A stretch of 64,000 nucleotides of DNA from assembly GCF_008801815.1 (NCBI RefSeq), contig NZ_VZOX01000006.1; one strand, written 5' to 3'. Below the pieces are notes generated by a model. It ran no database searches and was not told the origin of the DNA. It was given only the letters and a program-made list of their open reading frames with translations. Position 1 is the first letter of the stretch. The number at the start of each line of letters is the position of its first letter. Both the position numbers and the translations under genes were made by a program. Shown here piece by piece: positions 53,881 through 62,610 of the stretch. Origin of the DNA: Edwardsiella anguillarum (GTDB lineage: Bacteria > Pseudomonadota > Gammaproteobacteria > Enterobacterales > Enterobacteriaceae).

Positions 53881-54678
53881 TTACAGGTACATCTTACGCA
53901 GATAGTGCGGTACCGCATCGTCCGCGTTACTGCCGATCACTGCCATCTGCGGCAGCAGATCCTTCAGGCGCTGATGCGCATCAGCCATGATGCACCCCTT
54001 GCCCGCCATGCTCAGCATCTCCATGTCATTCATGCCGTCGCCAAAGGCGATGCAGTCTTTCAGACCATAGCCCAAACGGTGCGCCACAAACTCCAGCGCA
54101 TGCCCCTTCGACACCCCACCGGCCATCACTTCCAGACAGGTGGGCAGAGAGAAGCTGACGTTCACCCGATCGCCCCAGCGGGCATTGATCGCCTCCTCCA
54201 GCGGCAGCAGCCGATCGTGATCGGCGCAGGTGTAATAGACCTTACAGATGCCGTCCGTCGGCAGCATCGCCGGCTCAAAGACATGGTAATGGAACACCGA
54301 CTCCTGGAAGAACGCCCGCTGAGCGGGATCCTCCCGGTTCATAAACCAGTCATCGTTACGGTAAACGTTGGTCAGGATCTGCGGATCGTCGTGCACGATC
54401 GAGAAGAGATCGCGGGCGATATCGGGATCCACGTTGTGGCTGAAGATCGACTCACCTAGCGGGTCGTGCACCCGGGCTCCGTTGGAGGTGATCATAAACG
54501 CCTTGATCCCCAGGCTGTCGCGCACCTGCGCGATATCGATATGGTGACGCCCGGTGGCGAAGACGAAGTGCACCCCTTTCTGGGTCAACAGGCGCAGAGT
54601 TTCCCGGGCAAAGGGTGTCAGGGTATGAGCGGGCGACAGCAGGGTGCCGTCCATATCCGAAGCTACGATATGATACAT
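53881..54678 (-). CDS. yigL: YigL, HAD-family sugar phosphatase
   Basis: A 265-residue Cof-type HAD phosphatase. The nucleophile motif is DMDGTLLS near residues 8-15, followed by FATGRH, KGHALEFVAHRLG and GDGMNDMEML. E. coli YigL dephosphorylates pyridoxal phosphate and sugar phosphates and is a SgrS-activated target relieving sugar-phosphate stress. The ATG at 54678 (MYHIVASDMDG) matches the E. coli start; a longer frame to 54714 overlaps pldB. It follows pldB by 16 bases, as in E. coli. Confidence 0.94.
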   Translation of the reverse strand: MYHIVASDMDGTLLSPAHTLTPFARETLRLLTQKGVHFVFATGRHHIDIAQVRDSLGIKAFMITSNGARVHDPLGESIFSHNVDPDIARDLFSIVHDDPQILTNVYRNDDWFMNREDPAQRAFFQESVFHYHVFEPAMLPTDGICKVYYTCADHDRLLPLEEAINARWGDRVNVSFSLPTCLEVMAGGVSKGHALEFVAHRLGYGLKDCIAFGDGMNDMEMLSMAGKGCIMADAHQRLKDLLPQMAVIGSNADDAVPHYLRKMYL

Positions 54679-54694
54679 AGAGTATGTTCTAACC

Positions 54695-55735
54695 TCAGCA
54701 GGGGTTGGCGGCAATAGGTGCCGGCGATTCAGAAAATTGTTTAAAAAACCGCATGATAGCGGTTAACGCTTCGGCACGCTGGCTGTCCCGTTCAAACAGG
54801 ATCTCATGGCGTGCACCCTTGATGACCAGCGGCGCACCGCCCCAGGGGGCGTTGCCGGCGGCGGCGAGTGTCTGACAGAAACGCAGCTGTGACGCATTAT
54901 CCACCACGCGATCCTCTGCGGCCTGCAGCAGCAGCAGCGGCGTGACGATCTCCGGCGCCACGCGCTGGATCCGTTCGGCAGCGGTCAGGCTTTCGGCGAC
55001 CCACTGATAGGTCGGCCCGCCCACCTGCAGCCGTGGATAGTCAGAATAATAGCGCAAAAAACGACGATACCGCACCCGGCTGTGCGTGAGTTCGTTAACC
55101 ATAAATGGCAGGGGACGCCAGTAGCCGGTGCCCAGGGCATAGCGGGTACGGCGCGCACGGCGCCGCGTGGCCCAGCTCAGGATGCCATTCGCCAGCCAGC
55201 GCGGCAGCGGCAGGCGGATCCCGGTCATCGGCGCACACAGCGCCGCGGCGGTCAGCCCCGCGGGGCGGCGGGCCAGAAACAGGGCGCTGATAGCGCCGCC
55301 CATCGAGTGCGCCAGCAAGAAACGTTGCCGATAGGGGCGCGCCAGCAGCTCGCGCTGCCACAGCTGCTGCAGATCATCCACGTAGTCGTCAAAGCGCTCC
55401 ACGTGGCCGCGGTGCGAGTCGGCCAGCATCCGATCGGAGGTTCCCTGGCCGCGGTGGTCGATGATCACCACGTCATAGCCGCTCACAAACAGATCGTAGG
55501 CCAGCTCCGGATATTTCATATAGCTTTCAATGCGACCCGGGGCGATCAGTATCGCGCGGGTGTGCCGCGCATCGCAAAAGGCCACGTAGCGGATCGCAAT
55601 GCCGTCAACGCCGCAGAATTCGGCCTCCCGACGCCGCTGCCAAAAATCCAGCAGCGGACCGGTCGTAAACGCAGCAAAGCTGCGCTCACGCGTCAGCCAG
55701 CCGTGGATCATGGAAGACATCGGTGTCATTGTCAT
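54695..55735 (-). CDS. pldB: Lysophospholipase L2
   Basis: A 346-residue alpha/beta hydrolase that removes the acyl chain of lysophospholipids at the inner membrane. The nucleophile elbow AHSMGGAIS lies near residue 145. PGRIESYMKYPELAYDLF and IIDHRGQGTSDRML match E. coli, and the catalytic His is in KGARHEILFE. The exact start is uncertain: ATGs at 55735, 55720 and 55711 are all possible, and a GTG at 55777 extends the frame. It is co-transcribed with yigL. Confidence 0.92.
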   Translation of the reverse strand: MTMTPMSSMIHGWLTRERSFAAFTTGPLLDFWQRRREAEFCGVDGIAIRYVAFCDARHTRAILIAPGRIESYMKYPELAYDLFVSGYDVVIIDHRGQGTSDRMLADSHRGHVERFDDYVDDLQQLWQRELLARPYRQRFLLAHSMGGAISALFLARRPAGLTAAALCAPMTGIRLPLPRWLANGILSWATRRRARRTRYALGTGYWRPLPFMVNELTHSRVRYRRFLRYYSDYPRLQVGGPTYQWVAESLTAAERIQRVAPEIVTPLLLLQAAEDRVVDNASQLRFCQTLAAAGNAPWGGAPLVIKGARHEILFERDSQRAEALTAIMRFFKQFSESPAPIAANPC

Positions 55736-56002
55736 GGTATCGCGCAGGAAAATAAGGGTAGCGCGGTGCGCCGTCACTGCGGGCTATTGTGGCATAAAAA
55801 GTGGCCTGCGGGGAGCTCTCCCCCTGCGGCGCGCGGCGCCGCTATTATGAGTCCCGCGCGCCGATCCCGCCGCCGCCATCGAATAAATTCACTTGCGCAT
55901 CGCGGCACATCTTGTAAGTTTGATGATTATCACACCGTTGCGCGTCGCGCCGGCGCGCGGCGGCCGATCCACAACTCGTCACCATCCAAGGCAGGAGTGC
56001 AT

Positions 56003-57106
56003 ATGAAAAACGTTGGTTTTATCGGCTGGCGCGGCATGGTTGGCTCGGTGCTTATGCAACGCATGAGCGAAGAGCGCGACTTCGACGCTATCCGCCCGGT
56101 CTTTTTTTCAACCTCGCAGCATGGCCAGCCGGCACCGACGTTCGGCGGCCACCGCGGCACGCTGCAGGATGCCTCCGATATCGACGCGCTCAAGGCGCTG
56201 GATATTATCATCACCTGTCAGGGCGGCGATTATACCCAGGCCATCTATCCGCGGCTGCGGGCGGCGGGCTGGCAAGGATACTGGATCGATGCCGCCTCGG
56301 CGCTGCGGATGCAGGATGACGCCATCATTATCCTTGACCCGGTCAACCACGCGGTGATCGATCGAGGCCTGGCGAGCGGCGTAAAAACCTTTGTCGGCGG
56401 CAACTGTACCGTCAGCCTAATGCTGATGTCCCTGGGCGGGCTTTTCGCCGCCGATCTGGTGGAGTGGGTCTCCGTCGCCACCTATCAGGCCGCCTCCGGC
56501 GGCGGCGCACGCCATATGCGCGAGCTGCTGACCCAGATGGGGATGCTGCACGGCCAGGTCGCGCCAGCGCTGGAAAACCCGGCCAGCGCGATCCTGGATA
56601 TCGAGCGCCGGGTCACCGATCTGATGCGCAGTGGTACCCTGCCGACGGATAACTTTGGCGTACCGCTGGCCGGCAGTCTGATCCCGTGGATCGATAAGGC
56701 GCTGGATAACGGTCAGAGCCGCGAGGAGTGGAAGGGACAGGCCGAAACCAATAAGATCCTGGCGAGCCCCCAGACGATTCCGATCGATGGTCTGTGCGTC
56801 CGGGTCGGCGCTCTGCGCTGCCATAGCCAGGCCTTTACCATCAAGCTGAAGCGCGATATCGCTATTCCAGAGGTGGAGCAGCTGCTGGCCCGCCATAATG
56901 AATGGGTGCGGGTGATCCCCAACGATCGCGAGCTGAGCATGCGTGAGCTGACGCCGGCCGCCGTCACCGGCACGCTGGCCACCCCGGTTGGCCGTCTGCG
57001 CAAGCTGAACATGGGACCGCAGTATCTGTCCGCCTTTACCGTGGGCGATCAACTGCTGTGGGGCGCCGCCGAGCCGCTGCGCCGTATGCTGAGGCTGCTG
57101 CTCTAG
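56003..57106 (+). CDS. asd: Aspartate-semialdehyde dehydrogenase
   Basis: A 367-residue NADP enzyme (E. coli 367) that reduces beta-aspartyl phosphate in the pathway to lysine, diaminopimelate, methionine and threonine. GWRGMVGSVLMQRM is the nucleotide-binding start. The active-site Cys is in GGNCTVSLML near residue 135. Substrate-binding Arg and His lie in CVRVGALRCHSQAFTIKLK. The ATG at 56003 follows GGAG. The frame happens to be open for 307 codons upstream, with no homology. Its TAG shares four bases with the convergent kinase stop (CTAG). Confidence 0.97.
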   Translation: MKNVGFIGWRGMVGSVLMQRMSEERDFDAIRPVFFSTSQHGQPAPTFGGHRGTLQDASDIDALKALDIIITCQGGDYTQAIYPRLRAAGWQGYWIDAASALRMQDDAIIILDPVNHAVIDRGLASGVKTFVGGNCTVSLMLMSLGGLFAADLVEWVSVATYQAASGGGARHMRELLTQMGMLHGQVAPALENPASAILDIERRVTDLMRSGTLPTDNFGVPLAGSLIPWIDKALDNGQSREEWKGQAETNKILASPQTIPIDGLCVRVGALRCHSQAFTIKLKRDIAIPEVEQLLARHNEWVRVIPNDRELSMRELTPAAVTGTLATPVGRLRKLNMGPQYLSAFTVGDQLLWGAAEPLRRMLRLLL

Positions 57107-58842
57107 TCCGTGCCCTGATGCGGCGCAGGCGCCGTCGACGGGGATAAGGCCTCCGTCGGCGGTGACCACGGCACGCACACCACCACCCGGGTCGAACGCT
57201 CCGGCACACAGTCGACCTGCACCCCATAGCGTTCGCCATAGCGCGCCTTGATCCGCCGATCGACCAGGTTCATTCCCAATCCATCGCCGCCCGGCGTCGG
57301 CCGATACAGCCCGGCGTTGTCCTCCACGCAGATAGAGACCCGCTCCCCCTCACGCCAGCTGCGGATCTCGACCCGTCCCACGCCGAACAGCTGCGCCGTA
57401 CCGTGCTTAATCGCATTCTCAACGATCGGCTGTAGGGAGAACGCCGGCAGGCGAACCTCCCGCAGCGCGGCGTCAGAGTACACCGCGACCACCAGATTCT
57501 CCGCGAAACGCGCCTTCTCTATCTCCAGGTAGGCGTTCACGTGCTCCAGCTCGTCCGCCAGCGTCACCTCATCACCGTTGCGCTTGAGATTCTTGCGAAA
57601 GAACGTCGATAGCGACAGCACCAGGCGCCGCGCATGGTCCGGGTCGCGGCGGATCACCGCCGACAGGGTATTCAGGGCATTAAATAAGAAATGGGGATTC
57701 ACCTGCGCGTGCAGCAGCTTAATCTGCGACTGGGCCAACAGCTGGGTTTGCTGCTCATACTTGCCCGCCAAGATCTGCGCCGACAGCAGGTGCGCAATCC
57801 CCTCCCCCAGGGTTCGGTTGATGCTGGAAAACAGCCGGTTCTTAGGCTCGTAGAGCTTAATCGTGCCCATGACCCGGTTATCCTCACCGCGCAGCGGGAT
57901 CACCAGCGACGATCCCAGCTTACAGTGCGGGGTGATGGAGCACTGGTAAGGCACCTCATTACCGTCGGCGTACACCACCTGGTTCTGCTCGATGGCCCGG
58001 TGGGTATGGTGCGAGGTGATCGGCGAGCCGACCCGATGGTGATCATCACCGATGCCGATAAAGGCCAACAGGCGCTGGCGATCGGTCAGCGCCACCGCAC
58101 CGACGCCCAGCTCCTCATACAGGATCCGCGCCACCTTCATGCTGTTCTGGCGATCGAAGCCCTGACGCAGTATCCCCTCGGCCCGGGCGGCGATCTGCAG
58201 CGCCTTGGCGGAAAAGGCCGAGGTGTATTTATCAAAGATGGCCCGCCGATCCAGCAGAATGCGCATGAACATCGCCGCGCCGACGGTATTGGTGATCATC
58301 ATCGGTAGCGCAATGTGCTCGACCAGCGCTTCGGCCTCCCAGAACGGGCGGGCGATCGCCAGGATAATCCCCATCTGCAGACACTCGGCCAGCAGGGTGA
58401 TCGCACCGACTACCCAAGGCGTAAACAGCAGATCAAGACGGTGATGGCGCAGCATGTAGCGGTGCAGTATCCCCCCGACCAGCCCCTCGACCACGGTGGA
58501 GATCATGCAGGCCAGCGCCGTCATTCCTCCCATCGAATAGCGGTGCAGGCCGCCGGTCAGCCCCACCAGAAAGCCGACGCCCGGCCCGCCCAGTACCCCG
58601 CCCAGTACCGCGCCGATAGCCCGGGTGTTGGCGATGGAGTCATCAATATGCAGGCCAAAGTAGGTCCCCATGATGCAGAACATGGAGAAGGTGAGGTAGC
58701 ACACCAGCTTATGCGGCAGACGGATAGTCACCTGCATCAGCGGAATAAACAGCGGTGTTTTACTCAGCAGATAGGCAATCACCAGATAGACACACATTTG
58801 CTGCAGCAGAGACAAGATCAAATCCATCTGGCTGACGCCCAT
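57103..58842 (-). CDS. BtsS/YehU-type LytS-family sensor histidine kinase
   Basis: A 579-residue membrane kinase. A 5TM-5TMR-LYT sensor occupies about residues 1-200 with several helices, including GLHIDDSIANTRAIGA and GGLHRYSMGGMTAL. A GAF-like part covers about 215-350. The His-kinase domain (about 365-480) has the phospho-acceptor near His384 in HAQVNPHFLFNALN. A HATPase follows with IVENAIKHG. It matches E. coli pyruvate sensor BtsS most closely by recall. The ATG at 58842 follows GGAGGGG. The partner response regulator, adjacent in E. coli, is not in this window: the next gene is convergent asd. Confidence 0.88.
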   Translation of the reverse strand: MGVSQMDLILSLLQQMCVYLVIAYLLSKTPLFIPLMQVTIRLPHKLVCYLTFSMFCIMGTYFGLHIDDSIANTRAIGAVLGGVLGGPGVGFLVGLTGGLHRYSMGGMTALACMISTVVEGLVGGILHRYMLRHHRLDLLFTPWVVGAITLLAECLQMGIILAIARPFWEAEALVEHIALPMMITNTVGAAMFMRILLDRRAIFDKYTSAFSAKALQIAARAEGILRQGFDRQNSMKVARILYEELGVGAVALTDRQRLLAFIGIGDDHHRVGSPITSHHTHRAIEQNQVVYADGNEVPYQCSITPHCKLGSSLVIPLRGEDNRVMGTIKLYEPKNRLFSSINRTLGEGIAHLLSAQILAGKYEQQTQLLAQSQIKLLHAQVNPHFLFNALNTLSAVIRRDPDHARRLVLSLSTFFRKNLKRNGDEVTLADELEHVNAYLEIEKARFAENLVVAVYSDAALREVRLPAFSLQPIVENAIKHGTAQLFGVGRVEIRSWREGERVSICVEDNAGLYRPTPGGDGLGMNLVDRRIKARYGERYGVQVDCVPERSTRVVVCVPWSPPTEALSPSTAPAPHQGTD

Positions 58843-58913
58843 ACCCCCTCCTTCGCCACGGTGCGTCACCATTGTAGGCCGGCGCACTGCCCGCCGCTGC
58901 GCGATCGTAGACA

Positions 58914-59008
58914 AAAAAAAGCCAGCACCCGACGCTGGCTAAAAAATTGGAAGCAATGTGAGCAATGTCGTGCCTTCCCGGTGGAGGTGAAGCCACCACC
59001 CGAAAAAC
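58914..59008 (-). ncRNA. ryhB: RyhB, iron-stress small RNA
   Basis: About 95 nt. The core at 58949-58973 (GCACGACATTGCTCACATTG and the five bases after it) is the base-pairing core of E. coli RyhB as I recall it. It ends in an intrinsic terminator AGCCAGC-loop-GCTGGCT followed by eight T residues, also RyhB-like. A TATCAT -10 at 59020-59015 places the start near 59008. A near-perfect Fur box covers the promoter. RyhB, with Hfq, represses iron-rich proteins when iron is scarce. Candidate local relevance includes the iron-sulfur formate dehydrogenase. The 5-prime part is not conserved. Confidence 0.93.
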
Positions 59009-59010
59009 AA

Positions 59011-59029
59011 GTTAATGATAATCATTATC
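59011..59029 (-). promoter_or_regulatory. Fur box over the ryhB promoter
   Basis: It matches 18 of 19 positions of the Fur consensus (GATAATGATAATCATTATC) and is palindromic. It overlaps the -10 of ryhB, so Fur-Fe2+ would block transcription directly. Confidence 0.92.
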
Positions 59030-59032
59030 ATG

Positions 59033-59613
59033 TGATGATGTAAAGCGCTTTTGTAAGAAAGTGCGAGCCATGCAATACATCACTACCTATTGATACTTAA
59101 TAATTTTATCTGTTTTTGCTCCCGCGAAGGGATGGAAAGGATAACTTTGTTAACCATTGGTTTAACTCTGTACGGTTTACAGCTCTCGCGGGCAGAACTA
59201 TAGTTAGCCCACTTTTTAGTTGGTGGAGATACCCTCTTTGGACAGTCAGAGTCATCAGGACAACACGCACTTATCCTTGGCAAGCTGACCATCTTCACGA
59301 TGTGCTGCTTGCCGAACCCAGGCGGGCAGCAACACTTCATATCGAACTGCTGCATACCCTTAGTAATGACACGCGCGCTGCGCACCGCGCTCGCGTAAAT
59401 GCGGACAGTTATCATGCTGTTTTATACCCAGGCACTGTTTCCTCCGGGCGAATAAGCTTCGCCGCGGCGTGCATTATGCCGTCGCACCCCTGAAGCGCTG
59501 CGCATAACGACACAAGATAGGTCACGCCCAGCGTTTCCCTACGCCTCACACGTACAGACACCTTTTGCCGGGCGGCAGGGGTGTGCTTAAAAACAGCACA
59601 TGAGTAGCGCATT
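59033..59613 (+). promoter_or_regulatory. Long untranslated region upstream of mgtB
   Basis: About 580 bases between the ryhB promoter and mgtB with no recognised gene. TGTTAA-CCATT-GGTTTA at 59148-59164 has the spacing of a PhoP box, and a second GGTTTA lies at 59174-59179. TATAGT at 59199 could be a -10, though its distance from the box is longer than usual. The downstream 400 bases would then be a leader, as for E. coli mgtA and Salmonella mgtCB. Open frames of 110-125 residues on both strands resemble nothing I know. Confidence 0.45.
59399..59455 (+). CDS. Possible 18-residue leader peptide upstream of mgtB
   Basis: A short frame MRTVIMLFYTQALFPPGE ends 158 bases before mgtB. It ends in Pro-Pro-Gly, a ribosome-stalling motif, just before a stop. 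Proline-rich leader peptides control E. coli and Salmonella Mg2+ transporter genes, so this is a plausible counterpart. There is no clear ribosome site and no sequence match to known mgtL, mgtM or mgtP, so treat it as speculative. Confidence 0.25.
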   Translation: MRTVIMLFYTQALFPPGE

Positions 59614-62325
59614 ATGACTCAGATGATCGATCAAAACACCGCGGTTCTTAACGGCCGCCGGGAAAAACAGACAAAGCGCCACGCTATCGCCGATGAAGCC
59701 CGCGTCAGCCTGGACGCCACCCTGGCCAACCTCTCCGCCAATACGCTGGGGCTGGAGGAGGACGACGCCCACGAGCGCCTGCAGCTGCACGGCCCCAACC
59801 AGGTCGCCCATGAAAAGGCGCCGCCGGCGCTGATTCAGTTCTTCATGGCGTTCAACAACCCCTTTATCTACGTGCTGATCGCGCTGGCGCTGATCAGCTT
59901 CTTCACCGATTACTGGCTCCCGCTGCGTCATGGCGAGCCGACCGATCTGACCGGGGTGATCATCATTCTGGTGATGGTCTCCCTCAGCGGGCTGCTGCGC
60001 TTCTGGCAGGAGTTTCGCACCAATAAGGCCGCCGAGGCGCTGAAGTCCATGGTTCGCACCACGGCGACCGTGCTGCGGCGCGCCCACCCGTTTGCCCAGA
60101 GCGAATGCCACGAGATACCGATGCAGCAGCTGGTGCCGGGCGACATCATTCTGCTCTCCGCCGGCGATATGGTACCGGCTGACGTAAAGCTGATTGAGTC
60201 GCGCGACCTGTTTATCAGCCAGGCCGTGCTGACCGGAGAATCCCTACCGATCGAAAAATATGATGTGACTGCCAGCGTGCGTGAAAAGTCCAGCGCACCC
60301 TGCGGCGCCGAAGGCAGCCTGCTGGAGCAGGCCAACGTCTGCCTGATGGGCACCAACGTCTCCAGCGGTACGGCCCGGGCGGTCGTGGTCGCCACCGGCA
60401 ACCGCACCTACTTCGGCTCGCTGGCCAAATCCATCGTCGGCACACGCTCGCAGACCGCGTTCGACCGCGGCGTTAACAGCGTCAGCTGGCTGCTGATCCG
60501 CTTTATGCTGGTCATGGTGCCGATCGTGCTGCTGATCAACGGCTTTACCAAGGGTGACTGGACCGATGCCGCGCTGTTCGCCCTGGCCGTCGCCGTCGGA
60601 CTCACGCCGGAGATGCTGCCGATGATCGTCAGCTCCAACCTGGCCAAAGGCGCCATCACCATGTCGCGGCGTAAGGTGGTTGTGAAGCGCCTCAACGCCA
60701 TCCAGAACTTTGGCGCCATGGACGTGCTGTGCACCGATAAGACCGGTACCCTGACTCAGGATCGTATTATTCTTGAGCACTATCTGGATACCCAAGGCGT
60801 CGAAAATCCTCGCGTTCTGCAGCTGGCCTGGCTGAACAGCTATCACCAAAGCGGCATGAAGAACCTGATGGACAAAGCGGTGATCCGCTGCGGCCAGGAT
60901 AAACCGGCCATTGAGGCGATGGCCGGCTACAGCAAAATCGACGAACTACCGTTTGACTTCAGCCGGCGCCGTCTCTCTATCGTGGTCAGTGATGAGCAGC
61001 AGAACCATACGCTGATCTGTAAGGGCGCCGTCGAAGAGATGCTGGCCATCGCCAGCCACATTGAAGAGCAGGGCCAGGTGCAGCCGCTGGATAAGGCGCG
61101 CCGCGCCGCGCTGCAGTCGCTGGCGGAGGGGTATAACCGTCAGGGATTCCGCGTGCTGATGCTCGGCACCCGCGAGCTCGGCCGCGATGGCTGCGCGTTT
61201 CCTCTGAGCATTGCCGACGAGCGCGACCTGACCCTGTGTGGCCTGCTGACGTTTCTGGATCCGCCGAAAGAGTCCGCCGCCACCGCCCTGGACGCGTTGC
61301 GCGAAAACGGCGTCGTGGTCAAAGTGCTGACCGGCGATAATCCGACCGTCACCGGCAAGATCTGCCAAGAGGTGGGGCTGACGCCGGGCGAGATCCTGCT
61401 GGGCAGCGATATCGAAAGCATGGACGACCAACAGCTGGCGCAGGAGGCGGAGCAGCGTACCGTCTTCGCCAAGCTGAGCCCGCTGCAAAAATCCAGGGTA
61501 CTCAAAGCGCTGCAGAATAATGGCCACACCGTCGGATTTCTCGGCGATGGCATCAATGACGCCCCGGCGCTGCGCGACGCCGACGTCGGCATCTCCGTCG
61601 ATACCGGAACGGATATCGCCAAAGAGTCGGCGGATATCATCCTGCTGGAGAAGGATCTGATGGTGCTGGAGCAGGGGGTGATCACCGGCCGTGAGACCTT
61701 CGGCAATATCATCAAATACCTGAACATGACCGCCAGCTCTAACTTCGGCAACGTGTTCTCCGTGCTGGTCGCCAGCGCCTTCATCCCGTTCCTACCGATG
61801 CTGGCCATTCAGCTGCTGCTGCAGAACCTGCTGTACGATCTGTCGCAGATGAGCCTGCCGTGGGACCGGATGGACAGGGAGTTTCTGCGTAAACCGCGGA
61901 AGTGGGACGCCAAAAACATCGGCCGTTTCATGCTGTGGATCGGGCCGACCTCATCCCTATTTGATATCGCCACCTACGCCCTGATGTGGTATGTGTTCTC
62001 CGCCAACAGCGTTACTCATGAGTCGCTGTTCCAGTCCGGCTGGTTCATCGAGGGACTGCTGTCGCAGACGCTGGTCGTGCATATGCTGCGCACCCAGAAG
62101 ATCCCGTTCATTCAGAGCTGCGCCGCCCTGCCAGTAATGCTGACTACCGGAATCATCATCGCGCTCGGGATCTATATTCCCTTCTCGCCGCTGGGACACT
62201 TTATCGGCCTGCAGCCGCTGCCGCTGACCTACTTCCCGTGGCTGGTCGCCATCCTGCTGAGCTACTGCATCCTGACGCAGCTGATGAAGCGTTTCTATAT
62301 TCACCGCTTCGGTCAGTGGTTCTAA
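59614..62325 (+). CDS. mgtB: Mg2+-importing P-type ATPase, MgtB type
   Basis: A 903-residue P3B-type ATPase that imports Mg2+ across the inner membrane. The phosphorylated residue is Asp375 in CTDKTGTLT. LTGESLPIEKYD is the actuator loop, and TGDNPTV and GDGINDAPALRDADVGISVD complete the phosphorylation domain. About ten helices are expected. The N-terminus and the region around WLLIRFMLVMVPIVLLINGF match Salmonella MgtB more closely than E. coli MgtA as I recall them. No mgtC gene precedes it. The next gene is the pit transporter. Confidence 0.92.
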   Translation: MTQMIDQNTAVLNGRREKQTKRHAIADEARVSLDATLANLSANTLGLEEDDAHERLQLHGPNQVAHEKAPPALIQFFMAFNNPFIYVLIALALISFFTDYWLPLRHGEPTDLTGVIIILVMVSLSGLLRFWQEFRTNKAAEALKSMVRTTATVLRRAHPFAQSECHEIPMQQLVPGDIILLSAGDMVPADVKLIESRDLFISQAVLTGESLPIEKYDVTASVREKSSAPCGAEGSLLEQANVCLMGTNVSSGTARAVVVATGNRTYFGSLAKSIVGTRSQTAFDRGVNSVSWLLIRFMLVMVPIVLLINGFTKGDWTDAALFALAVAVGLTPEMLPMIVSSNLAKGAITMSRRKVVVKRLNAIQNFGAMDVLCTDKTGTLTQDRIILEHYLDTQGVENPRVLQLAWLNSYHQSGMKNLMDKAVIRCGQDKPAIEAMAGYSKIDELPFDFSRRRLSIVVSDEQQNHTLICKGAVEEMLAIASHIEEQGQVQPLDKARRAALQSLAEGYNRQGFRVLMLGTRELGRDGCAFPLSIADERDLTLCGLLTFLDPPKESAATALDALRENGVVVKVLTGDNPTVTGKICQEVGLTPGEILLGSDIESMDDQQLAQEAEQRTVFAKLSPLQKSRVLKALQNNGHTVGFLGDGINDAPALRDADVGISVDTGTDIAKESADIILLEKDLMVLEQGVITGRETFGNIIKYLNMTASSNFGNVFSVLVASAFIPFLPMLAIQLLLQNLLYDLSQMSLPWDRMDREFLRKPRKWDAKNIGRFMLWIGPTSSLFDIATYALMWYVFSANSVTHESLFQSGWFIEGLLSQTLVVHMLRTQKIPFIQSCAALPVMLTTGIIIALGIYIPFSPLGHFIGLQPLPLTYFPWLVAILLSYCILTQLMKRFYIHRFGQWF

Positions 62326-62329
62326 CCCC

Positions 62330-62363
62330 CGCGGCGCGCTGCCATATCACGCAGCGCGCCGCG
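62330..62363 (+). terminator. Hairpin terminator after mgtB
   Basis: A perfect 13-bp GC-rich stem (62330-62342 with 62351-62363) with an 8-base loop begins five bases after the mgtB stop. The T tract is absent, so efficiency is uncertain. The following 250 bases up to pit are AT-rich and hold no gene. Confidence 0.6.
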
Positions 62364-62610
62364 ATTGCTCGGGTAAAAATACGCCGGGATGGTGCTGATA
62401 AACAAGGAAATGCCATAGAAAACCCCATCAGCTTATAAAATATTTTTAGCAGCATAATTCTTATAACTTTATGAAATACTAAGAGTAGTCTTAACTTCCC
62501 GCCCGCTTTTGCCGCCGACAAATCAAAAAAACGTCATATTTTACTTTTCCCCACCCAGTCTTCTCGCCGATAATGCGCCGCGTTCATGTCCACAAACTGG
62601 CGTAACGCAT

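Noticed and set aside
55082..56002. A 307-codon N-terminal extension of asd
   Set aside because: It overlaps pldB on the other strand and has no homology. The ATG at 56003 has GGAG upstream and gives the exact E. coli length.
59083..59493. Coding frames of 110-125 residues on either strand upstream of mgtB, or a degenerate mgtC
   Set aside because: Neither translation resembles MgtC or any family I recognise, and they overlap each other on opposite strands in non-coding-looking sequence.
59614..62325. MgtA rather than MgtB
   Set aside because: The N-terminal third and the conserved blocks follow Salmonella MgtB more closely from memory. The call remains by similarity only.
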